From: Acidobacteria bacterium Ga0077551
Lineage (GTDB): Bacteria; Pseudomonadota; Alphaproteobacteria; Caulobacterales; Hyphomonadaceae
DNA length: 64,000 nucleotides
Direction of reading: 5' to 3'
Assembly (NCBI GenBank): GCA_001464545.1
Contig: LNFC01000009.1
Location: 1-64,000 of the forward strand
Made by a program: the position numbers and the translations under genes. Numbering within the stretch: position 1 is the stretch's first letter; each line of letters opens with the position of its first letter. Shown here piece by piece: positions 27,833-36,776 of the stretch. The notes below the pieces were generated by a model that was not told the origin of the DNA, made no database searches, and saw only the letters and a list, made by a program, of their open reading frames with translations.

Positions 27833-28884
27833 CAGATGAAAGGCGCCAGCGGATCCTTGCCCGCTTCCTGTTCGAGGAAGCCGAGCGTCGCGAAGGTTTC
27901 GACCATGTGCGGCGGCAGCGGCGCAATGATCGTCGTCGGCTTGCCGCGCTCGCGCGGAATGACCAGCGCGCGGGCGTGCAGGTGCATGCCTTCGGCGAGG
28001 CCCTGCGGGACTTCGCGGCGGGACTGGTACTTGTAGTCGCCGAGGATCGAGGTGTTCATCTCCAGCATGTGGAAGCGCAGCTGGTGCATGCGGCCGGTTT
28101 CCGGGCGCATTGCGACCCAGGCCGCCTTGCCGCCGGCCTGCGAGATGACGGTATAATCCGTGATCGCGTGGCGGGCGCCTTCGACGCCCTGCGCAGAGCG
28201 GATCATCCGCTCGCGGTCTACATCGCGCCGCTTCGAAGTCGATTTCGGATCGTAAGGACGGTAGCCAGAGGGTTCGTCCGCATCCGGAATACCCTTGATC
28301 ATCCAGCAGCGGATCTGGCCCATCGGCGGATTGGGCACACCGACCGTGACCGCCCAGTAGACCTTGTCCATCTCGCGGCCCTTGAACATGTCCGCGAGCT
28401 GATGGGCCGCGCGCGGGTGCTTGGCGATCAGGAGGACGCCGGAGGTTTCCTTGTCGAGCCGGTGGACGAGGACGGGGCGGTGCTCCTCTTCGCCGTAGAC
28501 GCCCATCAGCAGGCCGTCGATATGGCGGCCCTGCCCCGAGCCGCCCTGCACGGCGATGCCGGCGGGCTTGTTCAGGGCCATCATGTCATCATCTTCGTAG
28601 ATGATGATCGACTTCAGGAATTCCTTGTCCTCGGCGCTTGCCCGGGCAGCGTGGTGGGCCTTCGGCGCCATCGTCTCGGTGCTGAAGATCGGCAGGCGGA
28701 CTTCATGGCCCGCCTCAAGGCGCGTGCTCGCCTTGGCGCGCGCGCCGTTGACGCGGATCTGGCCCGTGCGCAGCATCTTCTCGATCTGGCCCTGCGTCAG
28801 CTGGGCACGGCGCTTGATCCAGCGATCAAGGCGCGCGCCGGCTTCCTGATGGGAGACGGTTTCGGTGATGATCTGGCCGCTCAT
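27832..28884 (-). CDS. rluC: RluA/RluC family 23S rRNA pseudouridine synthase
   Basis: S4-like N-terminus, HRLDKETSGVLLIAK catalytic motif, KVYWAVTVG. Confidence 0.92.
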   Translation of the reverse strand: MSGQIITETVSHQEAGARLDRWIKRRAQLTQGQIEKMLRTGQIRVNGARAKASTRLEAGHEVRLPIFSTETMAPKAHHAARASAEDKEFLKSIIIYEDDDMMALNKPAGIAVQGGSGQGRHIDGLLMGVYGEEEHRPVLVHRLDKETSGVLLIAKHPRAAHQLADMFKGREMDKVYWAVTVGVPNPPMGQIRCWMIKGIPDADEPSGYRPYDPKSTSKRRDVDRERMIRSAQGVEGARHAITDYTVISQAGGKAAWVAMRPETGRMHQLRFHMLEMNTSILGDYKYQSRREVPQGLAEGMHLHARALVIPRERGKPTTIIAPLPPHMVETFATLGFLEQEAGKDPLAPFI

Positions 28885-29264
28885 GCGAAGGCCCGCCTTG
28901 CAATCCAGAGGCCGAGGCCGAGCGCAGCAACGCTGAGAATGACCGACAGCGCGGCATAGGCGAGCGCTTTGCCGGCCTCTCCGCTGCGGAGCATGTTCAT
29001 GGTTTCCAGCGAAAAGGCCGAGAAAGTGGTGAAGCCGCCGAGGACGCCGGTGGCGAGGAAAAGGCGCAGGTCGTTGCCGCCTTCCGCGCCCTTGTAAGCG
29101 AACCAGCCGGCAGCGAGCCCCATGGCGAAGCCGCCGAGGAGGTTCACCGAAAAGGTGGCCCAGGGCCAGTTGGCCGGAAGATGGCGCACGCTGAGAAGAC
29201 CGGCGCCGTGGCGCAGGGATGCGCCGATGGCCCCGCCTGCGGCGACGAGAAGAAAGCTGTTCAT
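28881..29264 (-). CDS. crcB: Fluoride efflux channel CrcB
   Basis: GGAIGASLRHG, TFSVNLLGGFAMG, LATGVLGGFTTFSAFSLET. Confidence 0.95.
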   Translation of the reverse strand: MNSFLLVAAGGAIGASLRHGAGLLSVRHLPANWPWATFSVNLLGGFAMGLAAGWFAYKGAEGGNDLRLFLATGVLGGFTTFSAFSLETMNMLRSGEAGKALAYAALSVILSVAALGLGLWIARRAFA

Positions 29265-29326
29265 GGCGGGCGTTTACACGCGGGAACGGCCCTGCGCCAG
29301 CGGGGATTGCTTTCAGGCTTAACGTG

Positions 29327-30937
29327 TCAGGGCGTGAGCGATCCGGGAGGCGTGTAATGAACGACCGCCCCCGGTCCGAGCGGCCAGCCGAAGGTCGCCC
29401 AGGCGCCAGTCATCGCGATGCCGGCGACCATGAAACAGAGCGCATAAGGCAGCATCAGGGCCAGCAGTGACCCCACCCCCATGCCTGGATCCCATCTGCG
29501 GGCAAAGGCCAGGATCAGCGGGAAATAGGACATCAGCGGCGTCATGATATTGGTATAGCTGTCGCCCATCCGGTAGGCGGCCGTAGTCATTTCCGGCGAA
29601 ATGCCGAGCAGCATGAACATGGGCACGACGACCGGGGCAAGCGCGCTCCACTTGGCGCTGGCTGAGCCGATGAAGAGGTCAAGAAAAGACGACAGGCCTT
29701 GCACGCTGACAAGCAGGGCGGCAGGTGGAAGATCCAGCGCCTGCAGCGCTTTAGCGCCGGAAATGGCCGCAATTGGGCCAAGGCGGGACCAGTTGAACAT
29801 CGCCACAAAATGCGCCGCGAAGAATGCGAAGACGAGATACGGCGCCAGCGAGCGCACCCCGTCTGCCATCATCGCGACGACATCCTTGTCGGATTTGACC
29901 GTGCCCGAGGCGAGACCGAAGGCAACGCCCGCGAACAGGAACAGGAGCGCAAAGGCAGCAATCAGCGCACCGTAGAACGGCTGCAGCTGAGCTGGCCCGA
30001 CGGCCGTCTCGTCGATCAACGGCGTATAGCCCGGCGTCAACGACAAGGCAGCAAACAAGGCGACGACGACCAGCGCCACAACACCCGCAGCGGCCAGCCC
30101 GCGCTTTTCGGCGGGCGTCACTTCCGACTTGGCAAGTTCGGCGCGGATTTCATTGTCCGGAGATCCAAGCCATGGGCCGAGCCGGGGTTCCACGATCCTG
30201 TCCGTGACGAACCAGATGATCGGTGTAAAGACAATCACGATAGCAAGAATGAACCACCAGTTTCCGAGCGGATTCATGGTCCATTCAGGATCAACAATAC
30301 GGGCAGCTTCCTGCGTAAAACCGAACAGCAGCACATCGAGCTGTCCGGGCGATATATTGCCCGCAAACCCTCCCGAGACGGCGGCGAATGCAGCCGCCAG
30401 CCCGACAAGCGGATGGCGCCCCACGGCTGCATAGAGCAAAGCGCACAACGGGATAAACACAACATAGGCGGCATCCGAGGCGTGATGCGACGTCATGCCA
30501 ATCACCGAGACGATCGGGGTCAACAGCCATCTGGGCGCATCGCGCAGGCTGGCCCGGATGAGCGCGCTGAAAAGCCCAGCCCGCTCGGCAACCGCTGCGC
30601 CGTACATGACTACCAACGCCAGCCCGAGAGGCGCAAAGCCGGTCAGAGTGCGCGGCATCTCGACCAGCAATCGCGCAATGTTCTCCTCCGTGAAGAGACT
30701 TTGAGCCTTGTAGGTCAGGACGCCGTCCTGGAGTTCGCCAAAGGAAGGAGCCGTCGTGCCAGAATAGGCGAGCGAAGCCTGCCAGCCTGACGCGGCACCG
30801 ATCGCCGACAAGATCATCAGCAGGCCGATCAGCCAGACAAAGATCATGACTGGGTCCGGCAACTTGTTTCCCAGACGCTCGACCAGCCCGAGAAAGCCGC
30901 GATCGCGGCGCGGGACAGTTTTTTCAGGCTCGCTCAT
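29327..30937 (-). CDS. AbgT family transporter (p-aminobenzoyl-glutamate type)
   Basis: RGFLGLVERLGNKLPDPVMIFVWLIGLL, multi-TM, PVVVPMFMLLGISPEMTTAAYRMGDSYTNIMTPLMSYFPL; start at MSEPEKTV. Confidence 0.93.
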   Translation of the reverse strand: MSEPEKTVPRRDRGFLGLVERLGNKLPDPVMIFVWLIGLLMILSAIGAASGWQASLAYSGTTAPSFGELQDGVLTYKAQSLFTEENIARLLVEMPRTLTGFAPLGLALVVMYGAAVAERAGLFSALIRASLRDAPRWLLTPIVSVIGMTSHHASDAAYVVFIPLCALLYAAVGRHPLVGLAAAFAAVSGGFAGNISPGQLDVLLFGFTQEAARIVDPEWTMNPLGNWWFILAIVIVFTPIIWFVTDRIVEPRLGPWLGSPDNEIRAELAKSEVTPAEKRGLAAAGVVALVVVALFAALSLTPGYTPLIDETAVGPAQLQPFYGALIAAFALLFLFAGVAFGLASGTVKSDKDVVAMMADGVRSLAPYLVFAFFAAHFVAMFNWSRLGPIAAISGAKALQALDLPPAALLVSVQGLSSFLDLFIGSASAKWSALAPVVVPMFMLLGISPEMTTAAYRMGDSYTNIMTPLMSYFPLILAFARRWDPGMGVGSLLALMLPYALCFMVAGIAMTGAWATFGWPLGPGAVVHYTPPGSLTP

Positions 30938-31164
30938 GAACAGACCTTCGATGACATTTACTTGCCTCTTTTGCGTCCTCAGCCGCACCAACATCAACCT
31001 GCTTAGGCAGGCCAGGAAAACTGCCCTTGGCGACAAAGCGGCCGGGAGGGAACGTAGCTTGCGCGCCGCCCCACGCAACGGCCGCCGGGCTTCAGACGGG
31101 AACAATTGCCAAGGATGACTGCCACTTGCGCAGACTCGCATTACGGATAAAATTTGTTGCCTAC

Positions 31165-31238
31165 GCGGGTGTAGCTCAATGGTAGAGCAGCAGCTTCCCA
31201 AGCTGACGACGGGGGTTCGATTCCCCTCACCCGCTCCA
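31165..31238 (+). tRNA. tRNA-Gly(CCC)
   Basis: GCGGGTG/CACCCGC acceptor, TTCCCAA loop, GGTTCGATTCC T-arm, CCA encoded. Confidence 0.95.
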
Positions 31239-31381
31239 GTCGCGTGCTTGCGCATTCTGCAAAGCGAATATATCCGATCTCGCTCTGCAATGATTCCCGC
31301 GTAAAAATTAAACACCAGCAGCCCAGAAACCCCCGGTTTTACGCTGCTTTTTGAACTCACCGCCTGACAAAGGAAAATGAA

Positions 31382-31810
31382 ATGGCCCTGAAACCGAAAA
31401 CCGCAACGAAAGCTTCCGCCGCCAAAGCACCGGCCAAAAAGGCCCCCGCAAAGGCAAAAGCGCCCGTGAAAGCTGCAGCGAAAGCGCCTGCAAAAGCTGC
31501 TCCGAAAGCCGCTGCAAAGAAAGCTGCGCCGGACGTGATGACGATCAAGCACCTCGCCGCTGAGCTTTCGGAAGCCCACCAGATGCCGAAAAAGCAGGCC
31601 GAATCGGTGGTCAGCGACTTCATCGACCGGATGGGCGGCTACCTGAAAAAGGGCAAGAAACTGCGCATTTCCGGCCTCGGCATCCTGCAGGTTCGCGCCC
31701 GCCCCGCCCGCAAGGGCCGCAACCCTGCCACCGGCGAAGCGATCAAGATCAAGGCTTCGAAGAAAGTGGCTTTCCGTCCGTCGAAAGACCTGAAAGACCG
31801 CGTTCTGTAA
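31382..31810 (+). CDS. HU-family DNA-binding protein with N-terminal Ala/Lys/Pro-rich (histone H1-like) tail
   Basis: ~50-aa AK/AP-rich N-terminus, then HU domain (GRNPATGEAIKIKASKKVAFRPSKDLKDRV). Confidence 0.93.
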   Translation: MALKPKTATKASAAKAPAKKAPAKAKAPVKAAAKAPAKAAPKAAAKKAAPDVMTIKHLAAELSEAHQMPKKQAESVVSDFIDRMGGYLKKGKKLRISGLGILQVRARPARKGRNPATGEAIKIKASKKVAFRPSKDLKDRVL

Positions 31811-31833
31811 GCTAAAGCTTCACAACGTTTCAG

Positions 31834-31872
31834 AACGCCCGGCCGCGATAAACTCGCCGCCGGGCGTTTTTT
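31834..31872 (+). terminator. Rho-independent terminator after HU gene
   Basis: AACGCCCGGC ... GCCGGGCGTT followed by TTTTT. Confidence 0.9.
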
Positions 31873-32026
31873 GTTGGAGGCGCGATGCTCATAATCGAGG
31901 GCGTTGGTCCGCCAACCTGCACGATTCAGGGCGTTTTCGTTTCATTCCCCTCATCCGGCAGCCGCGTTCGGAACGTTTGCGCCGGTGGCCCGTTCTCTGT
32001 GCTCACCTTCTGAAAAGTGTGCGCCC

Positions 32027-34333
32027 ATGCCAGCAACGTCCTTTCCCGTACGGCCCAATCTTGCCCGCATCGAACAAGTGCCGGTGCTACCAATTGTGTC
32101 GGCGCGCCTGTCGCCGCGCGTGGAGCCGGATACGCTCCGGCTGGCGCTGGTGGGCGGCTACGCGCCGCGCCGTTGCGGGATTGCCACGTTCACCACCGAC
32201 ATTGCGGAGACGTTGCAGGCGTTCCGTCCGGGGCTCGGTCTCGATGTATATGTGATCGACGATCCCGCACAGTCGATGCAGTACGGCCGTGCAACCGGCG
32301 TGATCTCGGCGAACGATCCTGCCTCGTACCGCGCCGCAGCAGAGCAGATCAACGACAGCGGCGTGGACGCCGTCTGGATACAGCACGAGTTCGGAATTTT
32401 TGGCGGCGAGAGCGGCGAGATGATCTGCAACTTTGCTGATCAGATTGCAGCGCCGCTCGTGCTCACGTTCCACACGGTTCTCGCAGAACCGTCCGCCGTG
32501 CAGCGCGGGATCATGCTGCGTCTGATCGCGCGTGCCACGCGCATCATGGTGATGTCCAGACACTCCCGCGACATCCTATCGCGCGTTTATGGAGCGCCTT
32601 CGACGGTGATCGACGTGATCGAGCACGGTGCACCCGACCGGCCGTTTGGACGGCAGGCGACCTTCAAGCAACGCTTTGGCCTGGAAGGGCGGACGGTACT
32701 GATGACGTTCGGATTGCTCGGCCCCGGCAAAGGGCTGGAGCATGCCATTGAAGCCCTCCCCGGCATCGTGCGCGATCATCCGGATGTGGTTTACAGAATT
32801 GTCGGCGCGACCCATCCGAACCTCGTCGCCCGTGACGGCGAAGCCTACCGCGAAGGCCTGATGGCCCTGGCGGAGCGCCTCGGTGTGGACGTGCACATTC
32901 AGTGGGACAATCGTTTCCTCGATCTGCCGGACTTGCTCGACCAGCTGGAAGCTTGCGACATTTACCTGACGCCGTATCCGAACTTGCAACAATCCACCTC
33001 CGGCACGCTCAGCTACGCCGTTGCGCTCGGCAAGGCCGTCGTCTCAACACCGTATGTGCATGCCAAGGAACTGCTCGCCGACGGCAACGGCGTTCTGATT
33101 GTCCCCGGCTCACCGGCGGCCGTGACCGAAGGTGTGAACCGGCTGCTGGATCAGCGCAGTGAGCTCAAGGCGCTGCAGCAGCGTGCCTACGAGCGCGGGC
33201 GCGCGACGATTTGGTCGCGCTTCGCCGACGCTACGGCCTCCATGCTGTCACGCGCGGTGACGCCGGCGCCGGCAATCCGTTCGCCGGTGCGGGCACCGGA
33301 CCTCGGCGCCATGTTCGCGATGAGTGACGATACCGGCATGTTGCAGCATGCCATCGGCGTGGTGCCCCACCGCGCGCACGGCTATTGCGTCGATGACAAT
33401 GCACGGGCGCTGATGGTGACGACACGCGCATCGCGGCATGATCCTTCCGTTTCCCGGGCGCGCCGGATCTATGCGGCCTTCGTGCAAGACGCCTGGAACC
33501 CGGACACGAGGAGATTCCGCAATTTCATGTCCTTTTCGCGCCAGTGGCTCGAAACAGAAGGGTCTGAAGACTCCAATGGCCGAGCCTTGTGGAGCCTCGG
33601 CTGCACGATACGCATGTGCCAGGAGCAGGACATCCGTACGTGGGCGGAAGGTATGTATGACTGCGCAGCGATCCATATGATGGCGCTGGGAAGCCCGCGT
33701 GCTAAGGCCTTCACCATGCTGGCAGCCGCTGAAAACCTAGCGGGCCGGCCCGGGCACGGCGTATCTCTCGACCTTATCGAAGCGGGCGCTGAGCGGCTGA
33801 GCGCCCTTCTCGCCACGGCGACAAAGGACTGGCGCTGGTTCGAACCTGTTCTGGCCTATGACAACGCGCGCCTCTGCCAGGCGATGATCGAGGCTGGCGG
33901 TATCCTGGGCCGCCGCAATCTGGTGGAAAAAGGGCTGGACACGTTGTCCTGGCTATCGGCTCGGCAATTGTCCGCCAACGGAAATTTCCGTCCGGTCGGT
34001 TCCGAGAGTTTCGGGCGCGTGCAGGAGCAATGGCCATTTGACCAGCAGCCGCTGGAAGCCTGGGCGGCCATTGATGCGGCCGCCGCAGCATACCGCGCGA
34101 CGCGCAACCCGGCCTGGTTCGAATATGCGCAAACTGCGTGGCGCTGGTTCCTGGGCGACAATGATCGCGGTGCCATCATCGCTGATCTTGATACGGGCAG
34201 ATGCTGGGACGGGCTGACCCCGCGCGGGGTCAACCGCAACAGCGGCGCTGAATCAATCCTTGCATTCCAGCTGGCTTACCATTCCATGCGTACGTTCGTG
34301 TCACCGATCTCTCGCCGCGACACTGGAGCCTGA
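32027..34333 (+). CDS. Glycosyltransferase family 4 protein with C-terminal (alpha/alpha)-helical domain
   Basis: GGYAPRRCGIATFTTDIAETL, DAVWIQHEFGIFGGESG, TPYPNLQQSTSGTLSYAVALGKAVVSTPY; ~330-aa helical C-terminus. Start at MPATSFPV. Confidence 0.85.
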   Translation: MPATSFPVRPNLARIEQVPVLPIVSARLSPRVEPDTLRLALVGGYAPRRCGIATFTTDIAETLQAFRPGLGLDVYVIDDPAQSMQYGRATGVISANDPASYRAAAEQINDSGVDAVWIQHEFGIFGGESGEMICNFADQIAAPLVLTFHTVLAEPSAVQRGIMLRLIARATRIMVMSRHSRDILSRVYGAPSTVIDVIEHGAPDRPFGRQATFKQRFGLEGRTVLMTFGLLGPGKGLEHAIEALPGIVRDHPDVVYRIVGATHPNLVARDGEAYREGLMALAERLGVDVHIQWDNRFLDLPDLLDQLEACDIYLTPYPNLQQSTSGTLSYAVALGKAVVSTPYVHAKELLADGNGVLIVPGSPAAVTEGVNRLLDQRSELKALQQRAYERGRATIWSRFADATASMLSRAVTPAPAIRSPVRAPDLGAMFAMSDDTGMLQHAIGVVPHRAHGYCVDDNARALMVTTRASRHDPSVSRARRIYAAFVQDAWNPDTRRFRNFMSFSRQWLETEGSEDSNGRALWSLGCTIRMCQEQDIRTWAEGMYDCAAIHMMALGSPRAKAFTMLAAAENLAGRPGHGVSLDLIEAGAERLSALLATATKDWRWFEPVLAYDNARLCQAMIEAGGILGRRNLVEKGLDTLSWLSARQLSANGNFRPVGSESFGRVQEQWPFDQQPLEAWAAIDAAAAAYRATRNPAWFEYAQTAWRWFLGDNDRGAIIADLDTGRCWDGLTPRGVNRNSGAESILAFQLAYHSMRTFVSPISRRDTGA

Positions 34334-34334
34334 T

Positions 34335-35654
34335 TTGAAATCCAATCCCGTCCTGCATCCTAACCCGATCAGGATATTCGACACGCGCCTGAAGGCCGAC
34401 CCTTCGCGGGTGGTGCTGCGGCCGTTTCATCTCGGTTGGCAGGCGCAAAACGCGCCGGGTGGCCGCGCCATGAAACTGGTGGAGGATATCGACGCGTTGT
34501 CGCCTGAGGATACGCGGGCAGAATACCGGCGTGTGCTGAAGGATTTCAAGGCGCGTCACTGGCAGACGGAAAAGATGTTCTCCGACCGTTTCGAGGAAGT
34601 AGTCACCTCCTTGGAACTCACGGCGGGCAACTACTCGGAGACCAAGCGCAAACTGATCGGCGCCTATTTCTGCCACGAATACACCTATGCCGCCGCCGCG
34701 CTGATGAACCCCTCGATTGTACCGCATCCGGATCAATCTGGCGTGATCGACGGACATTGCCGCTTCGTGATGAGCCTGCGCGCCGTGGGCGAAGGGCATA
34801 TCAGCACGATTGCCTTCCGGGAAGGCATCGCCAATCCGGACGGCAGCTTCTCACTCTGGCCGGACGGGCCGTTCGCGACGTCGGCAGAACTTGATGATGC
34901 GACCCTGACGGATGAAATGGGCGGTGTCATCGTTCACCGCCACTGCGACAGCACACTTTCCAACACGGTCATCTTTCCGATCACCGAGCAGCAACGCAAC
35001 GGTCTGGAAGACCTGCGCCTCGTACGTCTTGATCATGGCGGCGGAGATTTCGAATGGGTTGGCACGTATACGGCCTATTCGGGCTCGTCGATCCGGTCCG
35101 AGCTGCTGCGGACGCGGGACTTCTTCACTTTTGACCTCGAGCCGATCCGCGGGGAAGCCGGGCGCAACAAGGGCATGGCCCTGTTCCCGGAACGCATAAA
35201 CGGCCTTTACACGATGATCGGCCGGCAGGACGGCAAGAACCTTTTCCTGCTGCAATCCGACACGCTCTCGGAGTGGAATCGCGAGGGCACGCTCCTGATG
35301 GAGCCCAAGTATCCCTGGGAGTTCATCCAGATCGGCAATTGCGGCAGCCCTATCCGGACGAACGAAGGCTGGCTGCTGCTGACGCACGGCGTAGGCGCAA
35401 TGCGCAAGTACGCGTTGGGCTGCGCGCTGCTGGACCTGGACGACCCGTCAAAGGTGATCGCCCGTTCGCGCGAGCCGATCCTGACGGCAGAGAATGCGGA
35501 CCGGTCGGGCTACGTGCCCAATGTGGTCTATACCTGCGGCGCGCTGCGCACCGGAGACCATCTGTTGATCCCCTATGGTATCTCCGACAGCGCCATCGGC
35601 TTCGCCACGGCGCGCATCGACGACCTGCTGAACATGATGAAGTCTGGCGCCTAG
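34335..35654 (+). CDS. Glycoside hydrolase family 130 protein (glycosidase/phosphorylase)
   Basis: FNxS-less N-terminal variant with NPSIVPHPDQ, GLEDLRLVRL, FPERINGLYTMIGRQDG, SREPILTAENADRSGYVPNVVYTCGA. TTG start proposed; track start is 34260. Confidence 0.85.
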   Translation: MKSNPVLHPNPIRIFDTRLKADPSRVVLRPFHLGWQAQNAPGGRAMKLVEDIDALSPEDTRAEYRRVLKDFKARHWQTEKMFSDRFEEVVTSLELTAGNYSETKRKLIGAYFCHEYTYAAAALMNPSIVPHPDQSGVIDGHCRFVMSLRAVGEGHISTIAFREGIANPDGSFSLWPDGPFATSAELDDATLTDEMGGVIVHRHCDSTLSNTVIFPITEQQRNGLEDLRLVRLDHGGGDFEWVGTYTAYSGSSIRSELLRTRDFFTFDLEPIRGEAGRNKGMALFPERINGLYTMIGRQDGKNLFLLQSDTLSEWNREGTLLMEPKYPWEFIQIGNCGSPIRTNEGWLLLTHGVGAMRKYALGCALLDLDDPSKVIARSREPILTAENADRSGYVPNVVYTCGALRTGDHLLIPYGISDSAIGFATARIDDLLNMMKSGA

Positions 35655-36613
35655 GCGCTCCAGTTTCCGGCGGCCACGGCCTGCCGGGCCAGCGTGACGG
35701 CGCCGATCATCCCGGCGTCGTCTCCGAGCGCCGGGCGCTGGATCAGCGTCTCGATATCCGCATCGGAGAGTTCGAGATATCCGTTCAGCAATATCGCAAA
35801 GGCGGCGCGGATTTTCGGCATCAAGCCTTCGGCGAGCATGACCCCGCCCCCGAGCAGGATGCGCTCCGGCCGTGCGGTGAGGGTCAGCGCAAGACATGCC
35901 TGCGCCAGGTAGAAGGCCTCGATGTCCCAGGCCGGATGGTTTCTGGGGAGCAGCGTGGGATCGCCGTAGCGGCGCGTGAGCGCAGTCGCGTTCGCGAGCC
36001 CTTCGAGGCAGGCGCCATGGAAGGGACACACGCCTTCGAAGGCGTGATCGTCAGGATGGCGTTCCACACGGATGTGCCCGAACTCCGGATGCGCCGGTTT
36101 TGACAGAAAGCCGCCCGGACCGAAGAGGCCGGCACCGATGCCTGTGCCGATGGTGACGTAGGCGGCGGAACGCATGCCCTTGGCCGCGCCAAGTTCGCGC
36201 TCGGCCGCCAGGGCGCCGTTGACATCCGTATCCAGAACAACCGGCGCGCCGAGACCGGCGAAGAAGCGCTGCGTCAGGCGCGTGCGCGACCAGCCGGGCT
36301 TAGGCGTGGAAAGCAGCGTGCCATAGTCCGGAGAGGCGGGATCGACATCGACGGGCCCGAAGCTCGCGATGCCGAGGCAGGCGAGCTTTGCGCCGCGCGC
36401 CGTCAGCATCTCCCGGAAGAAGCCGAGGCAGGCGCCGATGGTTTCTTCCGGCGTGGTCACAGGAATGCGGCGCGTTTCAAGGATATGGCCTGTGGCATCC
36501 GCGAGAGTGCATTTGAAGGTCGTGCCGCCGGCATCGATTCCGCCGAGCAGGCGGATCGGAATCTGGGGCGCTGGGGTGTGCGACATGGTTACCGCTTTCT
36601 TGTCCGTCAGCAT
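35651..36613 (-). CDS. ROK family sugar kinase (fructokinase/glucokinase type)
   Basis: GGIDAGGTTFKC, VVLDTDVNGALAAERELGAAKG, YVTIGTGIGAG, PEFGHIRVERHPDDHAFEGVCPFHGACLEG. Confidence 0.92.
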   Translation of the reverse strand: MLTDKKAVTMSHTPAPQIPIRLLGGIDAGGTTFKCTLADATGHILETRRIPVTTPEETIGACLGFFREMLTARGAKLACLGIASFGPVDVDPASPDYGTLLSTPKPGWSRTRLTQRFFAGLGAPVVLDTDVNGALAAERELGAAKGMRSAAYVTIGTGIGAGLFGPGGFLSKPAHPEFGHIRVERHPDDHAFEGVCPFHGACLEGLANATALTRRYGDPTLLPRNHPAWDIEAFYLAQACLALTLTARPERILLGGGVMLAEGLMPKIRAAFAILLNGYLELSDADIETLIQRPALGDDAGMIGAVTLARQAVAAGNWSA

Positions 36614-36776
36614 GGCCAGACCTCCCGTTTGCGCGATCTCATTCGTTCCACGGGCGGATTGCGAAAGCTTTACAAGAACCTGTGCAAATAGCCGGTCCCG
36701 TGAAGCATGAAGCAACAGCTTGCGTTGCGGCGGGGTTGTGGGCAATCCGTAGGAATCGCGAACGGGTGGGAGCGGG

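Noticed and set aside
31390-31530. Tandem DNA repeat (AAAGCN / GCAAAAGC units)
   Set aside because: Explained by the Ala/Lys/Pro-rich N-terminal tail of the HU gene; units are not identical at DNA level.
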